A stretch of 64,000 nucleotides of DNA from Ensifer sp. LCM 4579 (GTDB lineage Bacteria; Pseudomonadota; Alphaproteobacteria; Rhizobiales; Rhizobiaceae): positions 1 to 64,000 of the forward strand of contig NZ_MDDV01000019.1 of NCBI RefSeq assembly GCF_001854885.1, read 5' to 3'. This document shows, piece by piece, positions 25,161-34,380 of the stretch. The translations under genes were made by a program, and so were the position numbers. Every line of letters begins with the position of its first letter. Within the stretch, counting starts at the first letter, position 1. The notes under the pieces are model-generated. The model saw only the letters and a list, made by a program, of their open reading frames with translations. It did no database searches and was not told the origin of the DNA.

Positions 25161-25931
25161 GTGAAGCTTATCGAACAGCACATCCGGGTAACGGCGGCGC
25201 TCATCGTGCGCGAGATGTCGACGCGCTTTGGGCGTAAGCCCGGCGGCTATATTTGGGCACTGCTCGAGCCGGTGGGATACATCTCTATGATGACTGCCAT
25301 CTTCGGCGCCTTGGCAAGAACGCCAGTGTTGGGTACCAGTTTCGTGCTATTCTTTGCTACCGGCTTTCTCGGTTACCAACTCTATCAAGCAAAAGTCGGG
25401 TTTCTGAGTTCCGCTGTTCGTGCCAACAAAGCGCTGTTGGGTTACCCGAATGTAGCTCCAATCGACGCGATTACTGCGCGGTTTGTATTGCAAGCCATGA
25501 CGACCTCGCTTGTTTCTTTGATCGTGTTTATGGGGATCTTTGGAACATTAGCCAGTATACCGGAAATCAATTGGTCGCACGTTCTTGAGGCGGAAGGAGG
25601 GGCTGCATTACTCTCACTCGGCGTGGGAATGTTTAACAGCGTGATGTTCATTAGATACCCACTTTATGAGCAGATCTACGGTATCGTGACTCGGCCGATG
25701 TTCTTGCTCTCCGGAGTATTTTTTCTGCCCGACAACATGGCGCCACCCTATCGAGATTATCTTCTGTATAATCCAATTTGCCACGTCATTATGCTTTTCC
25801 GAACCGCGTTTTATCCAGAGTACCGAGCAATCGGGCTCGATTCGGGATACCTATTCACTGTTGCAGCGGGCGTGCTCGGGTGTGGAATGTTTGTGTTCAC
25901 GATGTCACGCAGGACTCTCAGGAATGATTGA
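25161..25931 (+). CDS. KpsM/RkpT-type capsule export ABC permease (second copy)
   Basis: A 256-residue ABC-2 permease. Starting at the GTG at 25161 (GAGGCGAG upstream) it aligns end to end with the permease at 34377-35147: VKLIEQHIRVTAALIVREMS against MSYLATHIRVVGALLVREMA, and both end SR(R/K)TLRN(D/E). About six membrane helices are expected. It would move the lipid-linked capsule chain with KpsT/KpsE. No ATPase gene follows it, so it may share the RkpS-like ATPase at 33721-34380. It resembles the rkpT1/rkpT2 pair noted in S. meliloti. Confidence 0.82.
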   Translation: MKLIEQHIRVTAALIVREMSTRFGRKPGGYIWALLEPVGYISMMTAIFGALARTPVLGTSFVLFFATGFLGYQLYQAKVGFLSSAVRANKALLGYPNVAPIDAITARFVLQAMTTSLVSLIVFMGIFGTLASIPEINWSHVLEAEGGAALLSLGVGMFNSVMFIRYPLYEQIYGIVTRPMFLLSGVFFLPDNMAPPYRDYLLYNPICHVIMLFRTAFYPEYRAIGLDSGYLFTVAAGVLGCGMFVFTMSRRTLRND

Positions 25932-26076
25932 TCTGAATAAGTGGGCCGGTGGAATGCGGGTGCGGCGAAGCCGATCCTGCTTGCGTGGGGTTTGAGCTCG
26001 TTATAGACGCTTGGGAAATAGCTAAGCGATGGGACAGGGGGGCGCTCTGCAGCAGCCCCACGAAAGGGGTATAACC

Positions 26077-26841
26077 GTGGCGCAAATTAAGGTCGTCGAC
26101 AAGGGCGTGAACAATTCTGTTTCGTTGCCGCAACATTGGAAAATTCTGCGCAATTCGCAGGTACTCATAGCGGGCGACAACAACACTATTGCTATTGGCG
26201 AAAAATGCCGCTTCGACGGCCTCAATATTGTTCTAAAAGGCAATAACAATACGCTGCAGATCGGGGATAATGTTCTGGGGACTGGCGTGTTTACGTTGAG
26301 CGGTAGTGGCAAGCTGCTCATAGGGGACAACAGTACCATAGGTCGCTGTGTGATGACCGCCTACCACGGCACCATATCTATCGGGAAGGATTGTATGTTC
26401 GCCCAAGGACTTGAAATCCGCACCACTGATTCACACCCCGTCTTCGATCTGCGCACGCGGAGGCGGATTAACAGTGACCGCGATGTTGTTATCGAGGATT
26501 ACGTGTGGTGCGGAGCGCGAGTGACGGTGCTAAAGGGGGCGCGGATCGCCAAGAGCTCGATCGTAGCTTTGGGTTCGATTGTAACAAAGCAGTTCGAGCC
26601 GTTCACCCTCTTGGGCGGGTACCCGGCCAAGGTGTTGCGAACTGGCGTCACTTGGACTCGGAGGACCCGTAACGAAATTCTGGAAGAGGACGAGGTGGCG
26701 ATGATGTACACTGCCGACTGGTCTCAGGGGGCGGAGTACGGTCCAGACCCGCAACCGCACCGGGTGGAAACGAACGCGCGAAAGATCCCGGGATGGGTTA
26801 ACCGATTCGTCTCTGGAACCTTCTCTCGCCGGAAAATCTGA
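26077..26841 (+). CDS. Hexapeptide-repeat acyltransferase (probable O-acetyltransferase)
   Basis: A left-handed beta-helix acyltransferase of 254 residues if the GTG at 26077 is the start (AAAGGGG upstream). An ATG at 26029 is possible. Hexapeptide rungs run through IAGDNNTIAIG, LKGNNNTLQIG and IGDNSTIG. The catalytic His is probably in TTDSHPVFD, and the C-terminal rungs VWCGARVTVLKGARI and SIVALGSIVTKQF complete the coil. Such enzymes O-acetylate surface sugars from acetyl-CoA. Being beside the nonulosonate genes it may acetylate the capsule. The codon use is lower in GC than in the flanks. Confidence 0.75.
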   Translation: MAQIKVVDKGVNNSVSLPQHWKILRNSQVLIAGDNNTIAIGEKCRFDGLNIVLKGNNNTLQIGDNVLGTGVFTLSGSGKLLIGDNSTIGRCVMTAYHGTISIGKDCMFAQGLEIRTTDSHPVFDLRTRRRINSDRDVVIEDYVWCGARVTVLKGARIAKSSIVALGSIVTKQFEPFTLLGGYPAKVLRTGVTWTRRTRNEILEEDEVAMMYTADWSQGAEYGPDPQPHRVETNARKIPGWVNRFVSGTFSRRKI

Positions 26842-26972
26842 TCAGCTCGCCGGCCACTCAATCAGTCCAAGCCTGCAAACCGAGTTTTGCGCTATATGAG
26901 GACTTCATCAACGCGTCAGTCGGGACAAGTGTATGCCTGCTTCGGGAGCTTTGGCGAGGTCAATATCCTCGA

Positions 26973-28163
26973 TCAATGCGGCCTCCGGTTGTTCTTGCCG
27001 TCGAAGCGACAAACCTCAATAGAGCGAAAGATCCAGTCAAGCGCACGTGCCCCAATAACGCAAACGCGCCGCGTGAAAATTTCAAACATAGAAAGCTTGT
27101 GCCGGAGAACGGTACGCGGTCTAAATACTTGAAACAGCGCAGCGTGATTAAATGGCGCTAGGAAATTCTGGGCGGATGGGTCGGGCTGCATTGAGCAAGT
27201 AGTGTAGAGTTCCTCTAAGTTCCGTTCAAAGCCCAATCGACGAAAGAAGCGTCTTGCATCGAATTGTGTTTCGGGGGCGCTTCCCAGTCTAATGCTAAAT
27301 GAAGGAACCTGCAGAAGGCTGGCTTCAAGCAAAGCAGTCGATGAAACACTTAGTGCAAATTCGATTTGGTCAACGATCTCTGTCCAATCTCCATTGAAGA
27401 CCTCGCCAGAATGGCCCTCAAGTTGCAACAAACGATCGATTCGCTTGGTGTCCTCAGCGTCGTGATTTGAGCTTTCACCGGGCTGGTTTCGTGCGACAAT
27501 CAGAAGCGTCCTGTCCGGATACGAGTCCATGAGCGAAGCAAGCCGACGCGCGAGTTCACGGCGTTGCGGGTCGGTCGCAGGTACTTGGTTTTGCTCGAAA
27601 AAAGCAATATACTTGCGATACACGGCGGCCTTGCGAGGTGGTATACTCTTTAAACGCGGGGACCCAAGGAGAACGCAGTTTGCTGTCCGCACTGGCACCA
27701 AAGGAAGCCATCTTGTTGCTAGGCGGCAGAGCGTCGGATCTATAAATAGTAGATGATCGACAAACGACCTCCAGAATAATCCAGAAAATTTCATGTAGTA
27801 TTGCAGACCCGGAAAACCGGTTGTGATTGTTGTTCCAGGATTTAGCTGAAAATACCTGTCAAGCGTGTTGCAGAGATAAAAGACTTTGCGGCCAGGGATG
27901 CCAAGGAAGATGAAACCGGCGTTGCTCCCGACGATCTTGTTGACCAATTCCGACTCGGTGATCCGCCGTACAATCTGGGGTGGGAAGGAAACCCCCCATT
28001 TAGTTCTCTGCTGTTCAGACAACGTTGGCTTGTTTGCGGTCTCCGTCACCTCAATGATCTCGACTTTCCATCTCGCAGCGACCAAGTACTCGTATAGGAC
28101 GTTGCAGTAGCCGACATAGGAGTCCGCCGAGTATATCAGGAGCGCCAGTGCCGGTGCTTCCAT
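26973..28163 (-). CDS. Unrecognised capsule-locus protein, probable glycosyltransferase
   Basis: A soluble protein of 396 residues from the ATG at 28163. A TTG at 28205 would add 14 residues and overlap the preceding gene. The pattern is Rossmann-like: ALALLIYSADSYVGYCNVLY at the start, TLLIVARNQPGESSNHD and a later SVSSTALLEASLLQVPSFSI, resembling the C-terminal donor-binding part of GT-B enzymes. It is the last gene of the minus-strand capsule operon. I do not recognise the family with confidence. DUF6716-type proteins are one possibility. Confidence 0.55.
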   Translation of the reverse strand: MEAPALALLIYSADSYVGYCNVLYEYLVAARWKVEIIEVTETANKPTLSEQQRTKWGVSFPPQIVRRITESELVNKIVGSNAGFIFLGIPGRKVFYLCNTLDRYFQLNPGTTITTGFPGLQYYMKFSGLFWRSFVDHLLFIDPTLCRLATRWLPLVPVRTANCVLLGSPRLKSIPPRKAAVYRKYIAFFEQNQVPATDPQRRELARRLASLMDSYPDRTLLIVARNQPGESSNHDAEDTKRIDRLLQLEGHSGEVFNGDWTEIVDQIEFALSVSSTALLEASLLQVPSFSIRLGSAPETQFDARRFFRRLGFERNLEELYTTCSMQPDPSAQNFLAPFNHAALFQVFRPRTVLRHKLSMFEIFTRRVCVIGARALDWIFRSIEVCRFDGKNNRRPH

Positions 28164-28197
28164 TTCAGTGCCTACGGAGTTGCCGCACGGCAGGCGT

Positions 28198-29481
28198 TCA
28201 GACAAACCTCACCCCCGGGAAACCTTCAAGGATCGACCCGTGCTCTTTCAAAAGCTCCACTGTTCGTGCGTCGTCCCTTATGAGAGGTAATAGTTGTCGA
28301 TAAATTGAATATGTCTCTACGTCCGGGCACAGGTCGCGCGCATACGCGAGCGTCGTGCTAGCGATTCCAACGACCTTTCGGCATTCACTGAGGGCCGGGA
28401 TAAACTCCGCCGGAACATCGCCGTCTGACAGAAGCTTGATCTCTAGCCCTTTATCAGCCTGCCACTGCAATTCCAGCTTGTCCAAGCTGAAACCTGATTT
28501 AGGGTGGGGCTTTATGTATAGCGTGTCGGTATCTGGAAATTCTCTGAGGATCCATTCGGCGATTACTCCGAAGATAATGTTCTTGTCAACATCGTAGGCC
28601 TGATCAACGTATAAAACAGATCGTTGGGTAATCCCATAATCCGCCAGCCGGGCGGCAAACTCGCTTTGTGTCGCCTCAAACGTCTTCTTTATATAGCTAT
28701 AATAGCTCTTCTCGTTTGCCACAAAGCGTTCAGCCAATCGCTCAGGAAAGGTGCCGTACACGCCGTCGAACGCATAGACAGGAGTGTGAAAGCGTTTGTA
28801 GCGATAGCTCCAGCGAAACAGAGCTTTGAGGCGCGATGCCACGAGTTCATTGTCGATCATACTAATACAGCGCGAAAAAAAAGCGAGTTCCTTTCGTAAG
28901 AACTTCAGAAGATCGGCGGCTACTTTACGTGGCCTCGTGACTATTCTATAGGGCGCCTCCAGCAGGACTTTGCCGAGAAAGGAATCCCCAATCACGTCTC
29001 GATCGATTATTTGAATTAACGCGCGCGGCGGCGCGTATCTGTCATTTATCTTATAAGAAGAAAGACCCTCTTCGATAAAGAAAATCGGTACGGATGCCTT
29101 GCGGGCAAGGTCATAGGCAAAGCCGTAATGGGTGTTGTAATTAAACAGGAAAAGACGCTTCGGCTTGATTGCAGAGAACGCTAACCGGTAGGTACGCAGT
29201 ATACGCGATTGTCGCCTGAGCGAAAAATAGGCGGCCCCTATCGGCAATTGCAGCATTTGGAATTGGACATTATTATCTGCTAATAAATTTGCTATTCTAT
29301 TCTTTTCTTTCAAGTTGGCGTTGGTATACAGACCAAGCACAAACGGCTGAAGATCTAGCTTGCCTCGGAATTCTTCAATGAACGCTATAGCATTCAGCGC
29401 CTGTCGCCCATTTGACAAGACGATTACATCGCCAATAGCGGGCATGAATGTTTCAGTTTCAGTTTCCATGTCAGCATTCAT
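28198..29481 (-). CDS. Polysialyltransferase-family protein (capsule)
   Basis: A 427-residue protein with the features of the alpha-2,8-polysialyltransferase family: VIVLSNGRQALNAIAFIEEF at the start, FFIEEGLSSYKINDRY in the middle, and LYIKPHPKSGFSLDK, the His-Pro motif that binds the CMP donor, near residue 330, followed by VGIASTTLAYARD. It would add sialic acid from the CMP-sugar made by NeuA to the growing capsule at the inner membrane. It overlaps neuC by 11 bp. The base composition is clearly AT-richer than the rest of the window, suggesting transfer. The linkage and polymer form cannot be read from sequence. Confidence 0.75.
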   Translation of the reverse strand: MNADMETETETFMPAIGDVIVLSNGRQALNAIAFIEEFRGKLDLQPFVLGLYTNANLKEKNRIANLLADNNVQFQMLQLPIGAAYFSLRRQSRILRTYRLAFSAIKPKRLFLFNYNTHYGFAYDLARKASVPIFFIEEGLSSYKINDRYAPPRALIQIIDRDVIGDSFLGKVLLEAPYRIVTRPRKVAADLLKFLRKELAFFSRCISMIDNELVASRLKALFRWSYRYKRFHTPVYAFDGVYGTFPERLAERFVANEKSYYSYIKKTFEATQSEFAARLADYGITQRSVLYVDQAYDVDKNIIFGVIAEWILREFPDTDTLYIKPHPKSGFSLDKLELQWQADKGLEIKLLSDGDVPAEFIPALSECRKVVGIASTTLAYARDLCPDVETYSIYRQLLPLIRDDARTVELLKEHGSILEGFPGVRFV

Positions 29482-30589
29482 TGAATTGTTTTTGCAGTGG
29501 GGCAGACCAAAACTCGTTGTCGTTCAGGACCTCTACGAACGATGATGCAGCGCTTCCGTTGCCGAAACTTCGATCGCTTTCATACTTTCGCCCCCAGTTT
29601 ACGTCAAGAAACGTCCGAATGACGTCAACATCAAATGCTGACGCATCCGTGATTGTTGCCGCTTGCGATCGGTTATTTTGACGTGTTCCGATGTTTAGAC
29701 TCGGAACCCCAAGAAACGGCGCTTCGCGCACGCCTGCGCTGCTGTTCCCAATGATCGCTTTCGCATTCTTCATAAGTTCTGAGAAGTAAGAAAATCTCAT
29801 GCTTGGCAGATGTCGGAAGCGATGAGCGTCAAGCTTTGAGATTTCTGCGAAGATATCCTCGCTGCCTGGATCGTTGTTCGGAGAAATTACTACAAAGTTC
29901 TTGGTGCTCTCCGAAAGCGTGGTAAATAGATTGTTGGCCTGAGCGCCGATCGTATCCGTTTCGGATGTAACCGGATGAAAAGTCACGATCCCATATTCAG
30001 AAAAGGGTATATCATACCGGTCGCGTACGTCGCTGAGGGTCACTCCGGAGTCCTTCCGATGGAAATCCAGTTCCGGCGAGCCGATGTTGTAGACAAATCT
30101 CGGGTCTTCGCCAAGAGCGAGAACGCGCACCCTGGCAGCTTCCGAGCTAACGAAATGATAGGTGCAGAGCTTTGAGTTGCAATGCCGATAGATCTCGTCG
30201 ATCGTGCCCGACACCTCGCCACCCTCGATATGCGCGCAACGAATGTAATTCGTTGCACAAACGAGCGACGCGGCGAGTGCCTCGATCCGATCTCCATGCA
30301 CGATGACGAGATCGGGTTTATGCTCGTATACCCAGTCGGAGAAACCAAGGATCGTCTTTGACAGAATCAGATCCTGGGGATCTCCGATGCGCTGGTTGAT
30401 GAACTCATGTACTTCTACTCCTTCGAGGCGGTGCACCTCATGCTTGGTTGCACCGTATTTCTCCAGCATGTGCATGCCGGTGACGAAGAAGTTGATTGTG
30501 TAGCCAGCCTCCTTGGCCGCCAGTGCCAGTGGCTCAATCTTACCGAAATCGGCCCGCGTCCCGGTAAGAAACAGGAGTTTCTTGCTCAT
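29471..30589 (-). CDS. neuC: UDP-N-acetylglucosamine 2-epimerase, hydrolysing (NeuC type)
   Basis: A 372-residue GT-B-fold epimerase: GTRADFGKIEPLALAAKEAG at the N-terminus, VIVHGDRIEALAA, HIEGGEVSGTIDE with a family His, and NSSAGVREAPFLGVPSLNIG binding the UDP sugar. It converts UDP-GlcNAc to ManNAc and UDP, the first step to N-acetylneuraminate. Closely related epimerases act on UDP-diacetamido sugars in legionaminate synthesis, but the other genes needed for that are absent here. GAGG is seven bases before the ATG. Confidence 0.85.
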   Translation of the reverse strand: MSKKLLFLTGTRADFGKIEPLALAAKEAGYTINFFVTGMHMLEKYGATKHEVHRLEGVEVHEFINQRIGDPQDLILSKTILGFSDWVYEHKPDLVIVHGDRIEALAASLVCATNYIRCAHIEGGEVSGTIDEIYRHCNSKLCTYHFVSSEAARVRVLALGEDPRFVYNIGSPELDFHRKDSGVTLSDVRDRYDIPFSEYGIVTFHPVTSETDTIGAQANNLFTTLSESTKNFVVISPNNDPGSEDIFAEISKLDAHRFRHLPSMRFSYFSELMKNAKAIIGNSSAGVREAPFLGVPSLNIGTRQNNRSQAATITDASAFDVDVIRTFLDVNWGRKYESDRSFGNGSAASSFVEVLNDNEFWSAPLQKQFNEC

Positions 30590-30598
30590 TGTAAAACC

Positions 30599-31636
30599 TC
30601 AGGAGGTATGCGCGAAATCACCCCAGCGGAGTTGTTCATTTCTCCTCCGTGCCACGGTAATTGTCTTTCCGATAAGGTGGTCGAGTTGATAGCCGGGAAT
30701 TTCGCCGTTCCCTGGGCGCCGTGCCCAAATGTCGTACTCGGAGATTACGTCTCCCGGCTGCAAGTCGCGATCAGCCACAACAGAGCTTCTGGCAAATCGG
30801 TAAACCGCTTCCTCGGGCTCAGTTCGCCTTTTGTCATTGTTTAGCGCAATGAAGATTTCACGCGACCTGTCGATCAGAAAGCGCAATTCGGCAGGGTCCA
30901 TCGAACAGGAAATGTCCGGGCCTTTGCGATAGCGTGTGTCGGTAAAGTGACGCTCGAGTATGCAGGCGCCGAGAGCAACGGAGGCGAGCGCCATCTCTGG
31001 ACCAATACTGTGATCGGAGAAACCAACGACCGCATTGGGGAATGCACTCTTCAAATCCGTGACGCCTCGAAGCGAAACGATTTCTGGTGGTGAAGGATAA
31101 AGATTTGTGCACTCAAGCAGCGCGTATTCAATGCCAGAACGTTCGAGCACCTCTACGGATGCACGGATCGTTTCAATCGACTGCATTCCGGTGCTCATGA
31201 TGATGGGTTTGCCGAACGAAGCGATATGCCTAATTAGAGGAATATTGTCGCACTCGCCGCTGCCGATCTTGAAGGCCGGTACATCGATTGTGTTGAGGAA
31301 ATCAGCTGCCGCCCTCGAGAATGGCGTGGAGATATAAATGAGGCCAAGGCTCTCCGCATAGTCTTTCAACGCCTTCTCATCCTCAAGCGACAAGGCGCAG
31401 GATTTCATCACATCCCAGATGGAGACGTCCGCATTTGGCGGAAAGATTTTTTTCGCCTCCTCCGTCATCTCGTCTTCAACGATATGCGTTTGGTGCTTGA
31501 CAATTTCACAACCCGACTGGGCCGCCGCCAATACCATTGATTTCGCCACGTCAAGGCTACCGCCGTGATTTATGCCGATTTCGGCTATAACGAGCGGCGG
31601 ATGAGATGGGCCGATGCGGCGGTCACGAATCTTCAT
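30599..31636 (-). CDS. neuB: N-acetylneuraminate (nonulosonate) synthase
   Basis: A 345-residue synthase condensing ManNAc (or a related hexose) with phosphoenolpyruvate. The N-terminal TIM barrel begins VIAEIGINHGGSLDVA and contains VKHQTHIVEDEM, STPFSRAAADFL, KIGSGECDNIPLI and MSTGMQSIETI. A C-terminal antifreeze/SAF domain starts near SSVVADRDLQPGD. The ATG at 31636 overlaps the neuA stop (ATGA) and is preferred to codons further upstream. Confidence 0.9.
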   Translation of the reverse strand: MKIRDRRIGPSHPPLVIAEIGINHGGSLDVAKSMVLAAAQSGCEIVKHQTHIVEDEMTEEAKKIFPPNADVSIWDVMKSCALSLEDEKALKDYAESLGLIYISTPFSRAAADFLNTIDVPAFKIGSGECDNIPLIRHIASFGKPIIMSTGMQSIETIRASVEVLERSGIEYALLECTNLYPSPPEIVSLRGVTDLKSAFPNAVVGFSDHSIGPEMALASVALGACILERHFTDTRYRKGPDISCSMDPAELRFLIDRSREIFIALNNDKRRTEPEEAVYRFARSSVVADRDLQPGDVISEYDIWARRPGNGEIPGYQLDHLIGKTITVARRRNEQLRWGDFAHTS

Positions 31637-32316
31637 TGAGATAACCTTTGTGAGATTGCTGTTTCGCACTTTCCGAAATCGTCTAGCGTGTCAACGTCGA
31701 GCGATTCCTCCTTCGACATTTGCACAACCTTTATCGAGGCTGCGGAGAAGTCTCGATTGGTTCTGAAGGTGTCTGCGTCGAATACATACAATGCGCCATT
31801 TGGTCGATAGACTGGCGGCAGGTACTGGCGATTGGCAAAACAGAAACGGGGATCGGAAAGCGTTTGAAATCGGTCACCGGCAACTTGTCCCCACTTCAAC
31901 ACGCCGGAATTGGCTTCACAAACGCTCATCACGAGGGAGCAGTCGCCAGTGGAAAATAAACGCAGTCCTGCTTGGATGTGATCGGGTCTCCGCAGTGGTG
32001 AGGTAGGCTGGAGTAACACGACGGTGGCCCCGCCGCGATGGGTCGTATCGAGAAACTCCAATAAAACCTCAGCCATGGTCGTAGTATCTTGAGCAAATTC
32101 GAGTGGTCGCCGTACGACGGAAACACCATTGGGCAAGGAATGAGAAAAGATCTCCTCAATGTCGGTTGAAATGTAGATCTTGGATATTCCAGCTTCGATC
32201 GCGGCATCGACGCTGTGCCGGTAAAGAGGCTTTCCGCAAAGGTCCCTGATGTTCTTGCCGGGCAGCCCTTTTGAACCAGCACGGGCCGGGATCAGCGCAA
32301 TCACGTCTGAGTGCAT
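31633..32316 (-). CDS. neuA: CMP-sialic acid synthetase (acylneuraminate cytidylyltransferase)
   Basis: A 227-residue nucleotidyltransferase. The N-terminal CTP-binding motif is IPARAGSKGLPGKNI. It is followed by YISTDIEEI, LLQPTSPLRRPDHI and YRPNGALYVFD, the usual CMP-NeuAc synthetase order. It activates the nonulosonate as a CMP-sugar for the transferase encoded downstream. It is first of the neuABC set, 75 bp after the kpsE-like gene, and overlaps neuB by four bases. Confidence 0.9.
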   Translation of the reverse strand: MHSDVIALIPARAGSKGLPGKNIRDLCGKPLYRHSVDAAIEAGISKIYISTDIEEIFSHSLPNGVSVVRRPLEFAQDTTTMAEVLLEFLDTTHRGGATVVLLQPTSPLRRPDHIQAGLRLFSTGDCSLVMSVCEANSGVLKWGQVAGDRFQTLSDPRFCFANRQYLPPVYRPNGALYVFDADTFRTNRDFSAASIKVVQMSKEESLDVDTLDDFGKCETAISQRLSQ

Positions 32317-32391
32317 CTTCGTCTTTCTCAGTGATATTGGGCGTCACTTGGGAAAAGGCATGAAGCGCCTTTGTGAATTGGTCCAAGGGGC

Positions 32392-33720
32392 CTAGGCCCT
32401 ATCCCGAATATTGTAGTAGCCCATCACCCCAATCCCCCACACGAAGAGCAGTCCAAGAGTAACCAGCAGTGCATTGAGGAATCGTGCGGGATATTGCGCC
32501 ATTTCCGAAAGCGTAGGCTCGATGAAAAGGGCGAGATAGCGCTGCTTATTGTTGGCCTCAATGCGCGCCTTCTCAAGCGAGCCGAGCGCTGCCGTATAGG
32601 CTCGTTCAGCGAATTCGCGTTCGGTCTCCAACTCCTCGAACTCGGCAATGCGGCCGGCGACATCAGGTGAACCGAAATCGTCTGCGACTGCGTTCCTTTC
32701 GCCCGTTCCAAGGCGCTGGCGCTCAATGGTGAGCTGCTGTTCCAGGCTCGCGATGCGGGTCTTGAGCACGCGAATGCGCGGTGTGTCCTCGCTCATCTGG
32801 CTCTTCGCCGTGGCAAGGTCTGCATTGAGCTTCGTCAGCTCCTCTTCCAGACCCCCAATCAGTTGCACGGCAATCTTCGCCCCTTCTTCGGGGCTGATTT
32901 CCTGCGATTTGTCACGGTAGTCGCGCAGCGCCGCGCGCGCCTTCGAAAGCCGCGCCTCCCCCGCCAGCACCTCGTCCTGCGCGGCGCGCAGCACGTCGTT
33001 GCGCGCCGAAGCCGAGAGACCGTTGACGAGACTGTCGCTCTGGTCGACGATGAACCGCGCGATCTCTTGCGATTGCTTCGGATCGAAGGCTTTTACCGTC
33101 ACCTGCATAATGCCGGAGGCGTGGTCGAAGTTGACGCTCACCACATCCCGCCAATAGGCGAGCTTGTCCTCAATCGGCAGGCCGGAGCCGATGCCGTAGA
33201 AATAATCTAGCCCACGGGTGGCGTAGACATCCTCGAGCTTGAACTTGCGGTCGGCGGCCGCGACCATGCGTTCGCTTAGAATATAGTCCATGAGCATATA
33301 GCTATCCGAGGCAGTGCTGCCGCCGGACGACTGCGTAAACATGCCAAGAATATCGGTCGCGCCGCCGCCTTGAATGCTGCGCACCGCAAACGAGGTGCTG
33401 CTGTGATACTGGTCAGCGGCGATGAAGGCCATATAGACGGAGGCGAGCGTCGCCGGCAGGGCGACGAGACCGAGAAAGGTGCCGCCGATGATCGCGTGGC
33501 GCCAGCGCAGCTTCTTGAGCCTGCCCGCGATCCAGCCCACCTTCTTCGCCGGTTCTATCTTCTTGCGCCGGGGGAGCGGAATGACAGGCGCGCCCTCCCT
33601 GCCGAGCAGGCCTTCGAGCACTTCGATGCCCTTGCTCTTGGCGTCGGCTTTTGCGGGGGTGGCTTTGGCGGCCTCGGCTGGGCTCGGCTTGTTTGCTGCC
33701 GCGTCTTTGCTTGCCGCCAT
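32392..33720 (-). CDS. rkpR: KpsE/RkpR-type capsule export protein
   Basis: A 442-residue inner-membrane, mostly periplasmic polysaccharide co-polymerase-like protein: a long Ala/Lys/Pro-rich cytoplasmic N-terminus (about 1-75), a first membrane helix near residues 76-100, a long coiled-coil middle (about 230-380) and a second helix near the C-terminus (LNALLVTLGLLFVWGIGVMG). KpsE proteins link the KpsMT exporter to the outer-membrane channel. Its ATG directly follows the kpsT-like stop with no gap. Confidence 0.85.
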   Translation of the reverse strand: MAASKDAAANKPSPAEAAKATPAKADAKSKGIEVLEGLLGREGAPVIPLPRRKKIEPAKKVGWIAGRLKKLRWRHAIIGGTFLGLVALPATLASVYMAFIAADQYHSSTSFAVRSIQGGGATDILGMFTQSSGGSTASDSYMLMDYILSERMVAAADRKFKLEDVYATRGLDYFYGIGSGLPIEDKLAYWRDVVSVNFDHASGIMQVTVKAFDPKQSQEIARFIVDQSDSLVNGLSASARNDVLRAAQDEVLAGEARLSKARAALRDYRDKSQEISPEEGAKIAVQLIGGLEEELTKLNADLATAKSQMSEDTPRIRVLKTRIASLEQQLTIERQRLGTGERNAVADDFGSPDVAGRIAEFEELETEREFAERAYTAALGSLEKARIEANNKQRYLALFIEPTLSEMAQYPARFLNALLVTLGLLFVWGIGVMGYYNIRDRA

Positions 33721-34380
33721 TCAATTTTCCTTCATGTTGCTGTCGTGCGCGCGGATCGCGTCCTCGACATCTTCATAATAAGTCAGCTTGCCTTTTTCCA
33801 GCACGACGCCACAGTCGCAATAGTCGCGGATTGTGCCGGTGCTGTGCGAGACCATGATGACGTCTGATTCCTGGCGCTTGCTCTCGAAGACAGCCTGGCA
33901 CTTTTTCCTAAAATTTGAATCACCAACGGCAGTTATTTCGTCGACGAGATAATAGTCGAAGTTGACGCCCATGCTCAAGCCGAAGGCCAGCCGCGCCTTC
34001 ATACCAGAAGAATAGGTGGCGACAGGCGCTCGGAAAAAGGGGCCAAGCTCGGCGAAGTCCTCAACGTAGGCGATCAGTTTCTCCGTGTCGATGCCGTAGA
34101 TACGGGCTACGAAGCGAACATTCTGCTCGCCTGTCATAGGACCCTGAAAGCTACCCTGGAAGCCGAGCGGCCAGGAGATCTTGCCGCGGCGGATGATTCG
34201 ACCGCTATCGAGCTTGATCGCGCCGGCAATGAGCCGGAGCAGCGTCGATTTGCCGGCGCCGTTGCGGCCGAGCAGGCCGACGCTCTTGCCGCGGTTGAGG
34301 GTGAGCGATGCATTTTCGATGATCGGCTTCTTGATGCCCTTGGTGCGGGCATATTTCGTCGCCTGCTCGAACCGGATCAT
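33721..34380 (-). CDS. rkpS: KpsT/RkpS-type capsule export ATPase
   Basis: A 219-residue ABC ATPase. Walker A is LLGRNGAGKSTLL (about residues 36-48), the signature YSSGMKARLAFGL (about 138-150) and Walker B FDYYLVDEIT. It has the short KpsT form without the C-terminal extension of Wzt proteins. It powers export of the lipid-linked capsule together with the permease encoded just upstream, whose stop it overlaps by ATGA. Confidence 0.92.
   Translation of the reverse strand: MIRFEQATKYARTKGIKKPIIENASLTLNRGKSVGLLGRNGAGKSTLLRLIAGAIKLDSGRIIRRGKISWPLGFQGSFQGPMTGEQNVRFVARIYGIDTEKLIAYVEDFAELGPFFRAPVATYSSGMKARLAFGLSMGVNFDYYLVDEITAVGDSNFRKKCQAVFESKRQESDVIMVSHSTGTIRDYCDCGVVLEKGKLTYYEDVEDAIRAHDSNMKEN

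Noticed and set aside
29471-32316. Pseudaminic or legionaminic acid synthesis, as in some rhizobial K-antigens
   Set aside because: Only neuA, neuB and neuC types are present. No PseB/PseC dehydratase, aminotransferase or N-acetyltransferase genes for the diacetamido sugars are in the locus.
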